From assembly GCA_030040055.1 (NCBI GenBank), contig JASHUK010000040.1:1-24938 (forward strand): a stretch of 24,938 nt of DNA. The letters run 5' to 3'. The first letter of the stretch is position 1; every line of letters begins with the position of its first letter. Both the position numbers and the translations under genes were made by a program. The DNA comes from Nitrososphaerales archaeon (lineage in GTDB: Archaea; Thermoproteota; Nitrososphaeria; Nitrososphaerales; Gagatemarchaeaceae). The notes beneath the pieces are model-generated. The model did no database searches. It was not told the DNA's origin and saw nothing but the letters and a program-made list of their open reading frames with translations. Positions 1 through 7,284 of this stretch are shown here, in pieces.

Positions 1-435
<435 letters not shown>

Positions 436-787
436 GAGGTATTCCCGGCGGAGGCGCAATGAACCCTATGCACGGCGAAGGTTCCCATGTCAAGTGGGCG
501 GCCCACGCGGCCCGTAGCAGGATTCGAATTTTCGAGGAGGAACAGTCCTGGTGAGTTGGAGAGGGCGCCGCCTGTACCTTGACTCGTACGGCGCAACCAA
601 AGGATTAGGTGATAATCGTTATACCCAACGCGCCGATTTTACGGCGGTCTCCTCCGCCTTTCCGCGGAGACGAGTTTTTCTGATTACTCCACTGTTGGGT
701 GACTTCTAGGACGCAGGATATCGATATAAAACTTCCGCTCGGCTGCCCCTTACCCGTTCGTCCCTCTCAACAGAGAACGTGCTTTGC
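436..787. other. rRNA downstream spacer, no convincing gene
   Basis: About 350 nt separate the 23S end from the aldo/keto reductase stop codon. I see no 5S rRNA and no tRNA. A hairpin with arms GCGCC (565-569) and GGCGC (590-594), and an inner GTAC/GTAC pairing (574-577 with 586-589), may belong to the precursor tail. The terminator-like hairpin is listed separately. GATATAAAAC at 722-731 resembles a TATA box on the plus strand, but no plus-strand gene follows. A 52-codon GTG frame at 551-709 is discussed among the rejected items. Confidence 0.6.
652..679 (+). terminator. Terminator-like hairpin plus T-tract after 23S rRNA
   Basis: A perfect 6-bp stem, CTCCGC (652-657) with GCGGAG (664-669), encloses a 6-nt loop. 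ACGAG and then TTTTT (675-679) follow it. It is the only T-run next to a hairpin between the rRNA and the convergent aldo/keto reductase gene, so it is a reasonable end for the rRNA transcript. Archaeal termination depends mainly on the T-tract, so the role of the stem is an inference. Confidence 0.45.
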
Positions 788-1768
788 CTATCTGTGTCCC
801 AAGACCGGATGAGGCTTGTAGGGTTCCTGCAGCCTCTCGACGTCCTCTTTCTTGAGCTTGATTTCCGTCGCTTCCACCAGCTCCTCGAGTTGTGCGACGG
901 ACGTGGGGCCGACTATGGGGGCGGCAACCCCCTCCTTGCCCAGCAGCCACGCCAGAGCCAGCTGGGACGGACTCACCTCCTTCTCTGCCGCCATCTCGGT
1001 CAGCCTTTCTACCACGTCGAAGTCCTCGGGCCGGAAAAACCTCTCTCGGATCATCGCGTCCTTCCTGTACCTGAGCGAGTCCCCGCGCCCGTTTCTCTTG
1101 TACTTGCCGCTGAGGAAACCCCTGGCGAGCGGGCTCCAGGGAATCAAAGCTACTCCCTCTTCCCTGCAGAACGGGATCATCTCCCTCTCCTCTTCCCTGT
1201 AAGCCAAGTTGTAGTGGTTCTGCATCGTCTCGAACCTTCTTAACCCGAGCCTGTCGCTCGCGTATAGCGCTCTGCCAAACTGCCAAGTCCACATGCTGGA
1301 CGCCCCGAGGTGGTCGACCGATCCTGCCTTCACCTCGCCGGTCAAGGTCCTGAGCACGTCCTCTATCGGGGTTTCGTAGTCCCAGCGGTGAATCTGATAG
1401 ATGTCTACGTGGTCCGTCTTCAGGTGCCTGAGTGACTTCGCAAGGTTCGCCTTGATGTGCCTCCTGCTGAGGCCTCGGTCCCCGGGCCCGTCTCCCGTCG
1501 GCAAGCCCACCTTGGTGGCGATGACCAGATCGTCCCTCCTTCCTTCGAGAGCCCGTCCGACTATCTCCTCAGACTTTCCGAGAGAGTAGACATCGGCGGT
1601 GTCGAAGAAGTCGATTCCGAGGTCAACGGCCCTGTCTATCACCTTCTTGGCATCTTCGAAGCCCAGAGTCCACTCGAAGCCGTCAGAGTCAGGTCCACCG
1701 AAGCTCATGCAACCCAGCGCCAGCCGCGAGACCTTCAGGCCGGTCGTGCCCAGCGTGATGCGCTTCAT
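788..1768 (-). CDS. Aldo/keto reductase
   Basis: This is an NAD(P)H-dependent oxidoreductase of the aldo/keto reductase superfamily, a cytoplasmic TIM barrel that reduces aldehydes and ketones. From the ATG at 1768 it has 326 residues, the usual size. The catalytic tetrad is visible as D56 and Y61 (in FFDTADVYS), K86 (IATKVG) and H127 (YQIHRWD). The N-terminus MKRITLGTTGLKVSRLALG is the typical opening. An upstream in-frame TTG at 1783 would add five residues, but the ATG lies 28 nt from a TATA-like TTTTAAT box, so the ATG is preferred for a leaderless mRNA. The physiological substrate cannot be read from the sequence. It diverges from the SET-domain gene. Confidence 0.93.
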   Translation of the reverse strand: MKRITLGTTGLKVSRLALGCMSFGGPDSDGFEWTLGFEDAKKVIDRAVDLGIDFFDTADVYSLGKSEEIVGRALEGRRDDLVIATKVGLPTGDGPGDRGLSRRHIKANLAKSLRHLKTDHVDIYQIHRWDYETPIEDVLRTLTGEVKAGSVDHLGASSMWTWQFGRALYASDRLGLRRFETMQNHYNLAYREEEREMIPFCREEGVALIPWSPLARGFLSGKYKRNGRGDSLRYRKDAMIRERFFRPEDFDVVERLTEMAAEKEVSPSQLALAWLLGKEGVAAPIVGPTSVAQLEELVEATEIKLKKEDVERLQEPYKPHPVLGHR

Positions 1769-1791
1769 CGCCCTTGTCCACAATCCGGCTC

Positions 1792-1800
1792 GATTAAAAC
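1792..1800. promoter_or_regulatory. Shared divergent TATA-like box for aldo/keto reductase and SET genes
   Basis: GATTAAAAC reads as a TATA-like box on both strands: TTTTAATC on the minus strand, about 28 nt from the ATG at 1768, and ATTAAAAC on the plus strand, about 30 nt from the ATG at 1826. Both distances fit leaderless archaeal transcription. Only 57 nt separate the two start codons, so one box, or two overlapping boxes, must serve both genes. Confidence 0.55.
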
Positions 1801-1825
1801 CCCCCGTACTGCCCGCAGGCAGCCC

Positions 1826-2308
1826 ATGCGCGCCAGGATACTAGTAAGCGACGCCGGTGCCAAGGGAGTGGGCGCCTTCGCAGCGGCGCCCATGCGGGCG
1901 GGATCCAGAATCGCGTCCATGCGCGGGAAGGTGCAGTGGATATGGGACATACCCGAGGGTTTCTGGCCCTACGCGTTTCAGGTGGACTACGACCGGTATG
2001 TCGTCCCGAAGAGAGACAGCGCAGGCTGGGCCATGAACCACTCGTGCGAGCCGAACTGTGTCATCCTCGGGGCTTCCATAGTGGCGCGGAGGGCGATTCG
2101 GACCGGGGAGGAGCTGACCTTCGACTACTCGACGGACGTAGACTGGAGTGGCTTCAAGATGAAGTGCCTCTGCGGCGCGTCGGGATGCAGGAAGACAGTC
2201 CGCGCCTACAGGTTCCTTCCAGCCGCAGTGAGGAGCAGTTACGGCGATAACGTCGCTCCATACATCAGGAGGAGATATTCCGCCGTGGCTCGGCGACCCG
2301 CGCACTAG
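1826..2308 (+). CDS. SET-domain protein lysine methyltransferase-like protein with post-SET cysteines
   Basis: This is a small stand-alone SET protein of 160 residues, probably using S-adenosylmethionine to methylate lysine on a protein. The SET signature NHSCEPNC spans residues 71-78, and GEELTFDYS at 94-102 carries the conserved FDY. A post-SET element follows with C114, C116 and C121 (CLCGASGC). In SET enzymes with this arrangement those three cysteines and the Cys of NHSC (C74 here) bind one zinc ion that completes the active site. The ATG at 1826 follows the shared TATA-like box by 30 nt; the open frame extends upstream, but only as a shadow of the aldo/keto reductase gene. The target is unknown; chromatin proteins are an inference from other archaeal SET proteins. 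Confidence 0.88.
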   Translation: MRARILVSDAGAKGVGAFAAAPMRAGSRIASMRGKVQWIWDIPEGFWPYAFQVDYDRYVVPKRDSAGWAMNHSCEPNCVILGASIVARRAIRTGEELTFDYSTDVDWSGFKMKCLCGASGCRKTVRAYRFLPAAVRSSYGDNVAPYIRRRYSAVARRPAH

Positions 2309-2610
2309 GCCTTCGTCGTCTGGACAACGACCTCGTGAATGGTGAGGAAGCTCTTACCCCCGAACATCTCTCCGGACGGGGTGTTGGAGTGGGCCTGCTT
2401 GAACGCCTCACTCTTTGTCCACTGTTCGAAGCTCTCCATCGATTCCCAGTAGGTCCTGACTATGTAGTGCTCCCCCTTGATCGGCCTGAGGACCTCATTC
2501 CTCACGAATCCTGGGGAGTCCTGTACATGGCGGGTCCCGGACTTGAACCTCGCTTCGAACGCTTCGCCGAATTCCTTCTTCACGGGGATGTGGTTCTCCA
2601 CGGAAATCAT
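2305..2610 (-). CDS. Antibiotic-biosynthesis-monooxygenase fold protein, IsdG-like heme-degrading candidate
   Basis: This is a 101-residue dimeric alpha+beta barrel (ABM) family protein. The positions N6, W64 and H74 match the Asn-Trp-His triad of IsdG/IsdI heme-degrading monooxygenases in order and almost exactly in spacing. The local contexts fit too: SFEQWTKSEAFKQAHS is the classic motif. A role in heme turnover or iron release is therefore plausible, but other ABM proteins act on quinols or have no known activity. Its stop codon is the reverse complement of the SET gene's stop, the two sharing CTAG at 2305-2308. TTCATTAGGT on the minus strand (2631-2640) is a possible TATA box 26 nt from the ATG. 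Confidence 0.85.
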   Translation of the reverse strand: MISVENHIPVKKEFGEAFEARFKSGTRHVQDSPGFVRNEVLRPIKGEHYIVRTYWESMESFEQWTKSEAFKQAHSNTPSGEMFGGKSFLTIHEVVVQTTKA

Positions 2611-2749
2611 AGCCCCACGCGGGCCGACAGACCTAATGAATCTTTGGTCGAGGACGAAGCGATGCCGGCGGGCACCCCCATACAGGCTGGGTGAGAACTC
2701 TTTCCTCTGGCCGCGTGTGGCTCGCGTGTGGCTCGACGCCCCTGTCCCC

Positions 2750-2757
2750 TTTATACG
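2750..2757 (+). promoter_or_regulatory. TATA-like box for the winged-helix regulator
   Basis: TTTATACG stands about 31 nt before the ATG at 2784. The short remaining distance points to a leaderless or nearly leaderless transcript. Confidence 0.5.
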
Positions 2758-2783
2758 AACCTACGACGGGAGCCGGCTCCAGG

Positions 2784-3266
2784 ATGACTTCCGATCCTGG
2801 CGAAGCGAGCAAGCCGCAGGCTCAGAAGGTGAGGGCGAAGCCGTCCGTCGAGGTAAGCGGCAACGCGCTCCGTGTGTACCTGTACCTTCTCAGGAACGGC
2901 CCCAGCGAGCTCAGGGACATCCAGAGGAGTCTGGGTCTTTCCACGCCGTCGCTGGCTTCGTACCACCTGAATAGATTGGCGTCGGGAGGATATGTCTTCC
3001 AGGACGAACACGGGAGGTACTGCGCCACTGTGGCGGCCGCCGGGGACATCCTGGACGGCTTCTCCAGACTAGGGGCGTTCCTCGTCCCGCAGCTCTTCTT
3101 CTTTGCGGTGCTCTTCACGCCGATCCTGCTCTACTTTTCCTACATGGCGGTCAGGTCGCCTTCCTACGTCCCTCTGCTGGTGGTCGGCTCACTGTGCTTG
3201 GTTGCCGTCATGTGGTTCGAGACTGCGCGGGTCTGGCGCAGGCTCGGCAGCTCAAGAGTTGCATGA
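2784..3266 (+). CDS. Membrane-anchored winged-helix transcriptional regulator
   Basis: The protein has 160 residues. An N-terminal polar stretch of about 20 residues precedes a winged helix-turn-helix at about 24-85: ALRVYLYLLRNGPSELRDIQ, a recognition helix STPSLASYHLNRL and a wing GYVFQDEHGRYCAT. Two hydrophobic helices follow at about 98-122 and 128-147, ending in a basic tail, so the DNA-binding domain should face the cytoplasm from the membrane. The ATG at 2784 was chosen because it follows a TATA-like box and excludes an upstream extension of low-complexity shadow sequence. The next gene encodes a secreted protein in the same direction, so the regulator may sense an envelope signal; this is inference. 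Confidence 0.8.
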   Translation: MTSDPGEASKPQAQKVRAKPSVEVSGNALRVYLYLLRNGPSELRDIQRSLGLSTPSLASYHLNRLASGGYVFQDEHGRYCATVAAAGDILDGFSRLGAFLVPQLFFFAVLFTPILLYFSYMAVRSPSYVPLLVVGSLCLVAVMWFETARVWRRLGSSRVA

Positions 3267-3310
3267 GACGCGGGACATTCAGGACTCCTGAAAGCCGCTT
3301 CAGGAAGGTA

Positions 3311-3318
3311 GGATTAAC
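3311..3318 (+). promoter_or_regulatory. TATA-like box for the secreted DUF4382-type gene
   Basis: GGATTAAC stands about 31 nt before the TTG at 3347. Its TTAAC core recurs in front of several other genes in this window (20148, 21677, 22354), which supports it as a local promoter element and supports the TTG start. Confidence 0.4.
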
Positions 3319-3346
3319 TCCCTACGAAGAGCAGGATGGTACGGAA

Positions 3347-4648
3347 TTGTCGTTGGCAAGGAAGACGGCCACATATTCTGTGGCGGCCGCCGTCATCGCT
3401 CTGGCCGTGATCTTGGCGTCCTCCACGTTCGTCGGTCCGATGGCTTCGAATTCCTCGACCACGACTGGAAGTTCGCAGTCGTCGGCGTCGGGAAGCCAGA
3501 GCCAACTTCTGATTGAACTGACAGATCCTCCCTCAGTGCCTCACGGGACGACTTCGCTGAATCTGACTTACAGCTCGATTTCGCTTTTGGTTGGAGAGCC
3601 GGGGGCGGGCGGGCAGATCTCTGCCAGCACCATAACAGTGACTCCGTCGGGAGGTTCAGCCACGGTGAACCTCCTGAGCCTTGAGAACGTTTCGCAGACT
3701 GTGGCGTCTGCAGACCTCCCGACGGGGTCCACAATCTACTCCGTCACCTTTTCTGTGACGTCAATCGCGATAGAAGTCAACGGCACGTCATATCCCGTTG
3801 TCCTCGCGACGGCCGCTGCAAGTTTCAGTGTAGATCTCTTGGGCGCGAGCGTCGCTCAAGGGACGAACGCCCTGTTGCTCGACTTGAATCCGACAGTCAT
3901 AAGCACCTCCACAGGGTACCAACTCATCCCCTCTTCGACGGGAATAATGAGGCCCCAGTCAGAGATAGGACCATACGACTACAAGGTCGGTTCACGGGAA
4001 GGGTTGACCAACCAGGACTGGGACAGGTTCCACAGCGAACAGGGCCACATCCTGACCAGGCTCGTTTCACTCGGCGTATCTGGGAGCACAACCACGATGG
4101 TGGTCGAGGTAAACAACAGTGGCAGCGGCCCGGTGCAACTCGTTGGGATAACTGTAAGCGGGAACTTCACCGGAGCCACCACCACCTGCAGCATCACCTC
4201 GTTCACCTGGACAGCAACCGCGTCCTCCTCGTCCTCCGACACCGAGAATTTCCACGGCAGAGGTAACGGGTACACTAGCTGCAGGGGGTTCGCCGGAGAC
4301 CACTTCCCCCTGACGTTCATAGTGTCTGGGGGCAGTTCCTCGACCACGACATCGACGTCCTCTTCGACCTCGGGTTCGTGCGGCGACGGACAGATTTCCC
4401 AACTAACCCAGGTGTACTGGCGAAGCGCCAGCCAGCTGACCATCGCTCCTGGCGAGTGCATCCTTCTGACGTATACGGGGACGCTGGCCCAGTCCGAGGG
4501 GCCGTCGACGTTGACTCCTTCAACGGCGTCCGGCCAGTCCTATGTTCTCGGGGTGCTGGCTACCAACAGCCCGCTGGCGGTGGTCAACTGCACGCTCCCT
4601 CTGACGCCAACGAGCTGTAGTCCCTTCAGCGGATATCGCGGCTTCTAG
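3347..4648 (+). CDS. Secreted or surface-anchored DUF4382-like protein
   Basis: The protein has 433 residues from the TTG. SLARKTATYS leads into a hydrophobic segment at about 7-29, acting as signal peptide or membrane anchor. A Ser/Thr-rich linker follows, then a beta-rich region starting LLIELTDPPSVPHGTTS, which resembles DUF4382 proteins of archaeal surfaces. The remainder contains several N-x-S/T sequons, Ser/Thr-rich linkers and scattered cysteines that could form disulfides outside the cell. An alternative ATG at 3263 overlaps the preceding stop as ATGA and would add 28 residues. The TTG is preferred because it puts the signal segment at the N-terminus and follows a TTAAC box. Function is unknown; a role in the cell envelope, possibly under the adjacent membrane regulator, is inference. 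Confidence 0.72.
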   Translation: MSLARKTATYSVAAAVIALAVILASSTFVGPMASNSSTTTGSSQSSASGSQSQLLIELTDPPSVPHGTTSLNLTYSSISLLVGEPGAGGQISASTITVTPSGGSATVNLLSLENVSQTVASADLPTGSTIYSVTFSVTSIAIEVNGTSYPVVLATAAASFSVDLLGASVAQGTNALLLDLNPTVISTSTGYQLIPSSTGIMRPQSEIGPYDYKVGSREGLTNQDWDRFHSEQGHILTRLVSLGVSGSTTTMVVEVNNSGSGPVQLVGITVSGNFTGATTTCSITSFTWTATASSSSSDTENFHGRGNGYTSCRGFAGDHFPLTFIVSGGSSSTTTSTSSSTSGSCGDGQISQLTQVYWRSASQLTIAPGECILLTYTGTLAQSEGPSTLTPSTASGQSYVLGVLATNSPLAVVNCTLPLTPTSCSPFSGYRGF

Positions 4649-4746
4649 CCGCCTCGGTCAGCCTTACCGCCAGAGTCGGGAGCCCGCCTTGCGACCGAGA
4701 GAAGCCCTCAAGTAGTCGCCCCTTTCCCGGAGCGCTAGTCCCTGGC

Positions 4747-4754
4747 TGTTAACT
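4747..4754 (+). promoter_or_regulatory. TATA-like box before the prolyl oligopeptidase
   Basis: TGTTAACT carries the TTAAC core seen elsewhere in the window. The predicted transcript would start near 4779, leaving a leader of about 33 nt in which GAAGGGAG (4790-4797) could act as a ribosome binding site. The rest of the 163-nt gap (4649-4811) shows no gene. Confidence 0.35.
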
Positions 4755-4811
4755 TGGTCATCCTAGGATACTCTTTCTGGAAGCCTGCCGAAGGGAGTTG
4801 AAGCCTGGCCT

Positions 4812-6704
4812 TTGAAGGACGAGTTCTCCTGGCTAGAGAAGGCCGACGACCCCCGAGTGGCACGCTGGGCACAAGAGCGTGACAGAGAGGCGCGCGCCTC
4901 CGTTAAGACGTACTCCGATGCCCTGTTCAAGAGGCTCGTTCCTTACTACAAGCGACCGATCATGCGTTCGGTCCAGCTCACCAAGGCTGGCGTAGTTCTG
5001 TTTCTTTCTGACCACCGGTCCTACAGAGTCGAGCTTCTACACGACGACGGCACGAGGGAGACGCTCGCCGACTCGTCGAAGCTCGGCAAGGATGTCGTGA
5101 TACAGGCGGCGCAGTCGAGGGAAGATGGTCAGGTGGTCGCCATCCACCAGTCGCGGGGAGGCAGCGACGAAGGGACCGTGTCGCTCCTCGACACGGAGTC
5201 TCACAGGGTCGAGGGGACGCTGCGCGGCTTCATAGGAAGCATCCTCTGGACGGGCGACTCCTACTATTACGTGAGGACGTATCGTAAGGAGCCGGCCCCT
5301 GACGGGGTGGCTCCCCCTACGGACAGGGTGATCCTTAGGCGCGGTGAAGAGGAAGAGGAGGTGTTCGGCGGGGGCATGCCGACGAACACGTTCGTCGGGC
5401 TAGCCGCGTCTCACGATGGGTCGAAGGCGCTAGTAGACACCTTCTTGGGGTTCACGAGCGGCAGACCGTACGCAGGCCCACTGACACGCCCCGAATCCTG
5501 GGCGCCGCTTTACCGGAAGACAGACTCGGTCGTCACAAACGTAGACTACGCCGAAGGAAGGCACTTCCTGCTGTCCTTCGAGCGGAGTTGCGGCGAGGTT
5601 CTATCCACTGGTCCGAGGGGGGTCAGGACGGTGGTCAAGGAGTCGAAGTGGCCGCTCCTGGCCACTGCCTTCGTAGGGAGAAACGGTCTGCTATGCCACT
5701 ACCTGGTCGACGCCCGCTCTGAACTGCGCCAGTTCGGTCTAGACGGCGCGCAGAAGGGGACTGTCAAGTTCGACCTGCCAGGGTCGCTTGTGGGAGAGCC
5801 TCAGATGAGCGCCCTCGGCGATGAAGCCGTGGTCGCCTTCAGTTCGTTCTGCCTTCCCTTCAGGGTTCTGAAGGTTCGAGGGGCTCGCGTGAGTACGCTG
5901 CTCTCGGAGGAAGTACCTGGGAGCTACTCCATCAGGGACGCCCACGCGAAGTCCGCGGACGGGACAGAGATCCACTACTTCACGACGAGCAGGAGGGACC
6001 GCCCGCGCAAGGACACCCTGCTTTTCGCTTACGGCGGGTTTCGCGTCTCCCTCGCGCCGTCCTTCAACCCCGCTTATCTCCCGTTCTTGGAAGACGGCGG
6101 GACCTTCGCGGTCGCGAATCTGCGTGGGGGGCTGGAGCATGGCGAAGACTGGCATAGAGCTGGCATGAGGGAGCGGAAGTTCAACGTCTTCGAGGACTAC
6201 CTCGCAGTCCTGGCTAAGCTGAAGAGGGAGGGAAGGAAGGTCGTGGGGTTCGGGAGGAGCAACGGCGGCCTTCTGATGGGCGCGACCATGAACGCCAACC
6301 CGGAGTTGTTCGCCGGGGTCCTGATCGGCTACCCGGTCCTAGACATGATGGCTTTCCATAGGTTGCTGGTGGGAAGGGCCTGGGTCCCCGAATACGGCGA
6401 TCCCGACCGTCCCCAGGACGCGAAGTTCCTCATCAAGTACTCGCCTTACCACAACGTTCTGTCGGGGAGGAGGTACCCACCAGTCTTCATCTACACTGGG
6501 CTGAAGGACGACAGGGTTCACCCGGCTCACGCCTTCAAGTTCTACTCCAGACTGAAGAAGGCGGGTGCGAGCGTAGCTCTCAGGGTCGAGGTCGAGTCAG
6601 GGCACATCGGTACTACCCCCGAGGCTAGGATGAGGGAGGAGGCGGACAAGCTTGCCTTCGTGTATGAGACGTTGGGGATGAAGCCCAGGCAGAATCTACG
6701 TTGA
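4812..6704 (+). CDS. Prolyl oligopeptidase family serine peptidase (S9A)
   Basis: This cytoplasmic peptidase of 630 residues should cleave short peptides, classically after proline. The N-terminus EFSWLEKADDPRVARWAQER matches the family opening. A central beta-propeller (about 60-385) is followed by the alpha/beta-hydrolase domain. The triad is visible: S483 in GRSNGG, D566 or D567 in KDDRVHPAHAF, and H598 in SGHIGT. It is about 70 residues shorter than typical prolyl oligopeptidases, the shortfall lying mostly in the propeller. No signal peptide is present. The TTG start is the first in-frame start after the upstream stop at 4764. The gene stands alone and converges on the HExxH operon with a 62-nt gap. 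Related S9 enzymes such as oligopeptidase B cannot be fully excluded. Confidence 0.92.
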   Translation: MKDEFSWLEKADDPRVARWAQERDREARASVKTYSDALFKRLVPYYKRPIMRSVQLTKAGVVLFLSDHRSYRVELLHDDGTRETLADSSKLGKDVVIQAAQSREDGQVVAIHQSRGGSDEGTVSLLDTESHRVEGTLRGFIGSILWTGDSYYYVRTYRKEPAPDGVAPPTDRVILRRGEEEEEVFGGGMPTNTFVGLAASHDGSKALVDTFLGFTSGRPYAGPLTRPESWAPLYRKTDSVVTNVDYAEGRHFLLSFERSCGEVLSTGPRGVRTVVKESKWPLLATAFVGRNGLLCHYLVDARSELRQFGLDGAQKGTVKFDLPGSLVGEPQMSALGDEAVVAFSSFCLPFRVLKVRGARVSTLLSEEVPGSYSIRDAHAKSADGTEIHYFTTSRRDRPRKDTLLFAYGGFRVSLAPSFNPAYLPFLEDGGTFAVANLRGGLEHGEDWHRAGMRERKFNVFEDYLAVLAKLKREGRKVVGFGRSNGGLLMGATMNANPELFAGVLIGYPVLDMMAFHRLLVGRAWVPEYGDPDRPQDAKFLIKYSPYHNVLSGRRYPPVFIYTGLKDDRVHPAHAFKFYSRLKKAGASVALRVEVESGHIGTTPEARMREEADKLAFVYETLGMKPRQNLR

Positions 6705-6766
6705 TTCTGCCTACTCTGCACGGTCGAAGCTCGGCGCGGGTCGGTACAGCATCGACTTCCTTCGCC

Positions 6767-7249
6767 TCAGGGATTAACGTCCAACGTCCTTAGCATCCGG
6801 CGGAAGTCTTCCTCTCCCACCCACTCGACCTTGAGGTACTCAGCGATCTGGCCATCCTTCATCCCGATCCTTCGAGCCTCCCTGACTGTCACCTGATACG
6901 CTTCGACTTCGGTCGGTCTGTCGACATAGGCGTAGCTTCTGTCGTACAACTCCCTTCCCTCCTGGTGCTGCCTGACGTGCACCAACTCGTGCACCAGGTC
7001 GAGATAGAACTGCCGTCTGTCGGCGGTCGCCAGGTAGGGCCTGGAGATTATTATGTCCCCGGTGTCGTTGTCGACACGGAGGTAGCCGTCCGAGTCGATT
7101 AGCCTGACCCTCGTGGTGGCCAGAATTCGACGAGACTGGCTCCCGAACAGGTCCCTGATTGGGGCCACCCTGTCGAACCCGTGGAAAATGTCGGTGAACC
7201 TGCACATGTCTTCCTTCGGGCCCCTCCTTATTCTGACGCCTAGGTCCAT
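6767..7249 (-). CDS. Putative HExxH zinc metalloprotein
   Basis: A 160-residue protein of unrecognised family. LVHELVHVRQ holds an HExxH zinc motif (H87, E88, H91). A Glu in the following helix (E114 or E116, in RPTEVEAYQVTVREARR) is well placed as third ligand, giving a gluzincin-like site. There is no signal peptide or membrane segment, so it is probably cytoplasmic. It is the last gene of a three-gene operon, 35 nt after the GNAT stop. Whether it is a peptidase, and on what it acts, cannot be read from the sequence. It is not related at this level to the LmbE-type deacetylases of thiol biosynthesis. Confidence 0.75.
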   Translation of the reverse strand: MDLGVRIRRGPKEDMCRFTDIFHGFDRVAPIRDLFGSQSRRILATTRVRLIDSDGYLRVDNDTGDIIISRPYLATADRRQFYLDLVHELVHVRQHQEGRELYDRSYAYVDRPTEVEAYQVTVREARRIGMKDGQIAEYLKVEWVGEEDFRRMLRTLDVNP

Positions 7250-7284
7250 GGCACGCCTTTTCGACCTGCCTTGTCTTCCGAGCG

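Noticed and set aside
516..535. GGATTCGAATTTTCGA as a tRNA T-arm
   Set aside because: The loop resembles TTCGAAT, but the flanking bases do not form a T-stem and no acceptor, D or anticodon arm can be drawn.
530..552. GAGGAACAGTCC as the conserved region of RNase P RNA
   Set aside because: The similarity to GAGGAAAGTCC is short and imperfect; the later conserved regions do not appear before the terminator.
551..709. A 52-codon frame starting GTG with GAGGAGG 10 nt upstream, in the rRNA spacer
   Set aside because: It runs through both hairpins of the rRNA tail, has no TATA-like box at the right distance, and its translation (rich in Arg, no clear pattern) resembles no family I know.
722..731. 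GATATAAAAC as a plus-strand TATA box
   Set aside because: It is a good sequence match, but the only plus-strand frame that follows (from 779) is antisense to the well-supported aldo/keto reductase. An antisense RNA cannot be excluded.
1457..1825. N-terminal extension of the SET protein
   Set aside because: The open frame reflects the antisense of the aldo/keto reductase; the SET domain begins just after the ATG at 1826, which has a promoter.
3263..3346. ATG at 3263 as the start of the DUF4382-like gene (ATGA overlap with the regulator)
   Set aside because: Possible, but it puts 28 non-hydrophobic residues before the signal segment, while the TTG at 3347 follows a TTAAC box and gives a normal signal peptide.
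4067..4402. Long minus-strand frames within the secreted protein gene
   Set aside because: They are Arg/Gly/Val-rich shadows caused by the GC-rich Ser/Thr linkers and show no domain.
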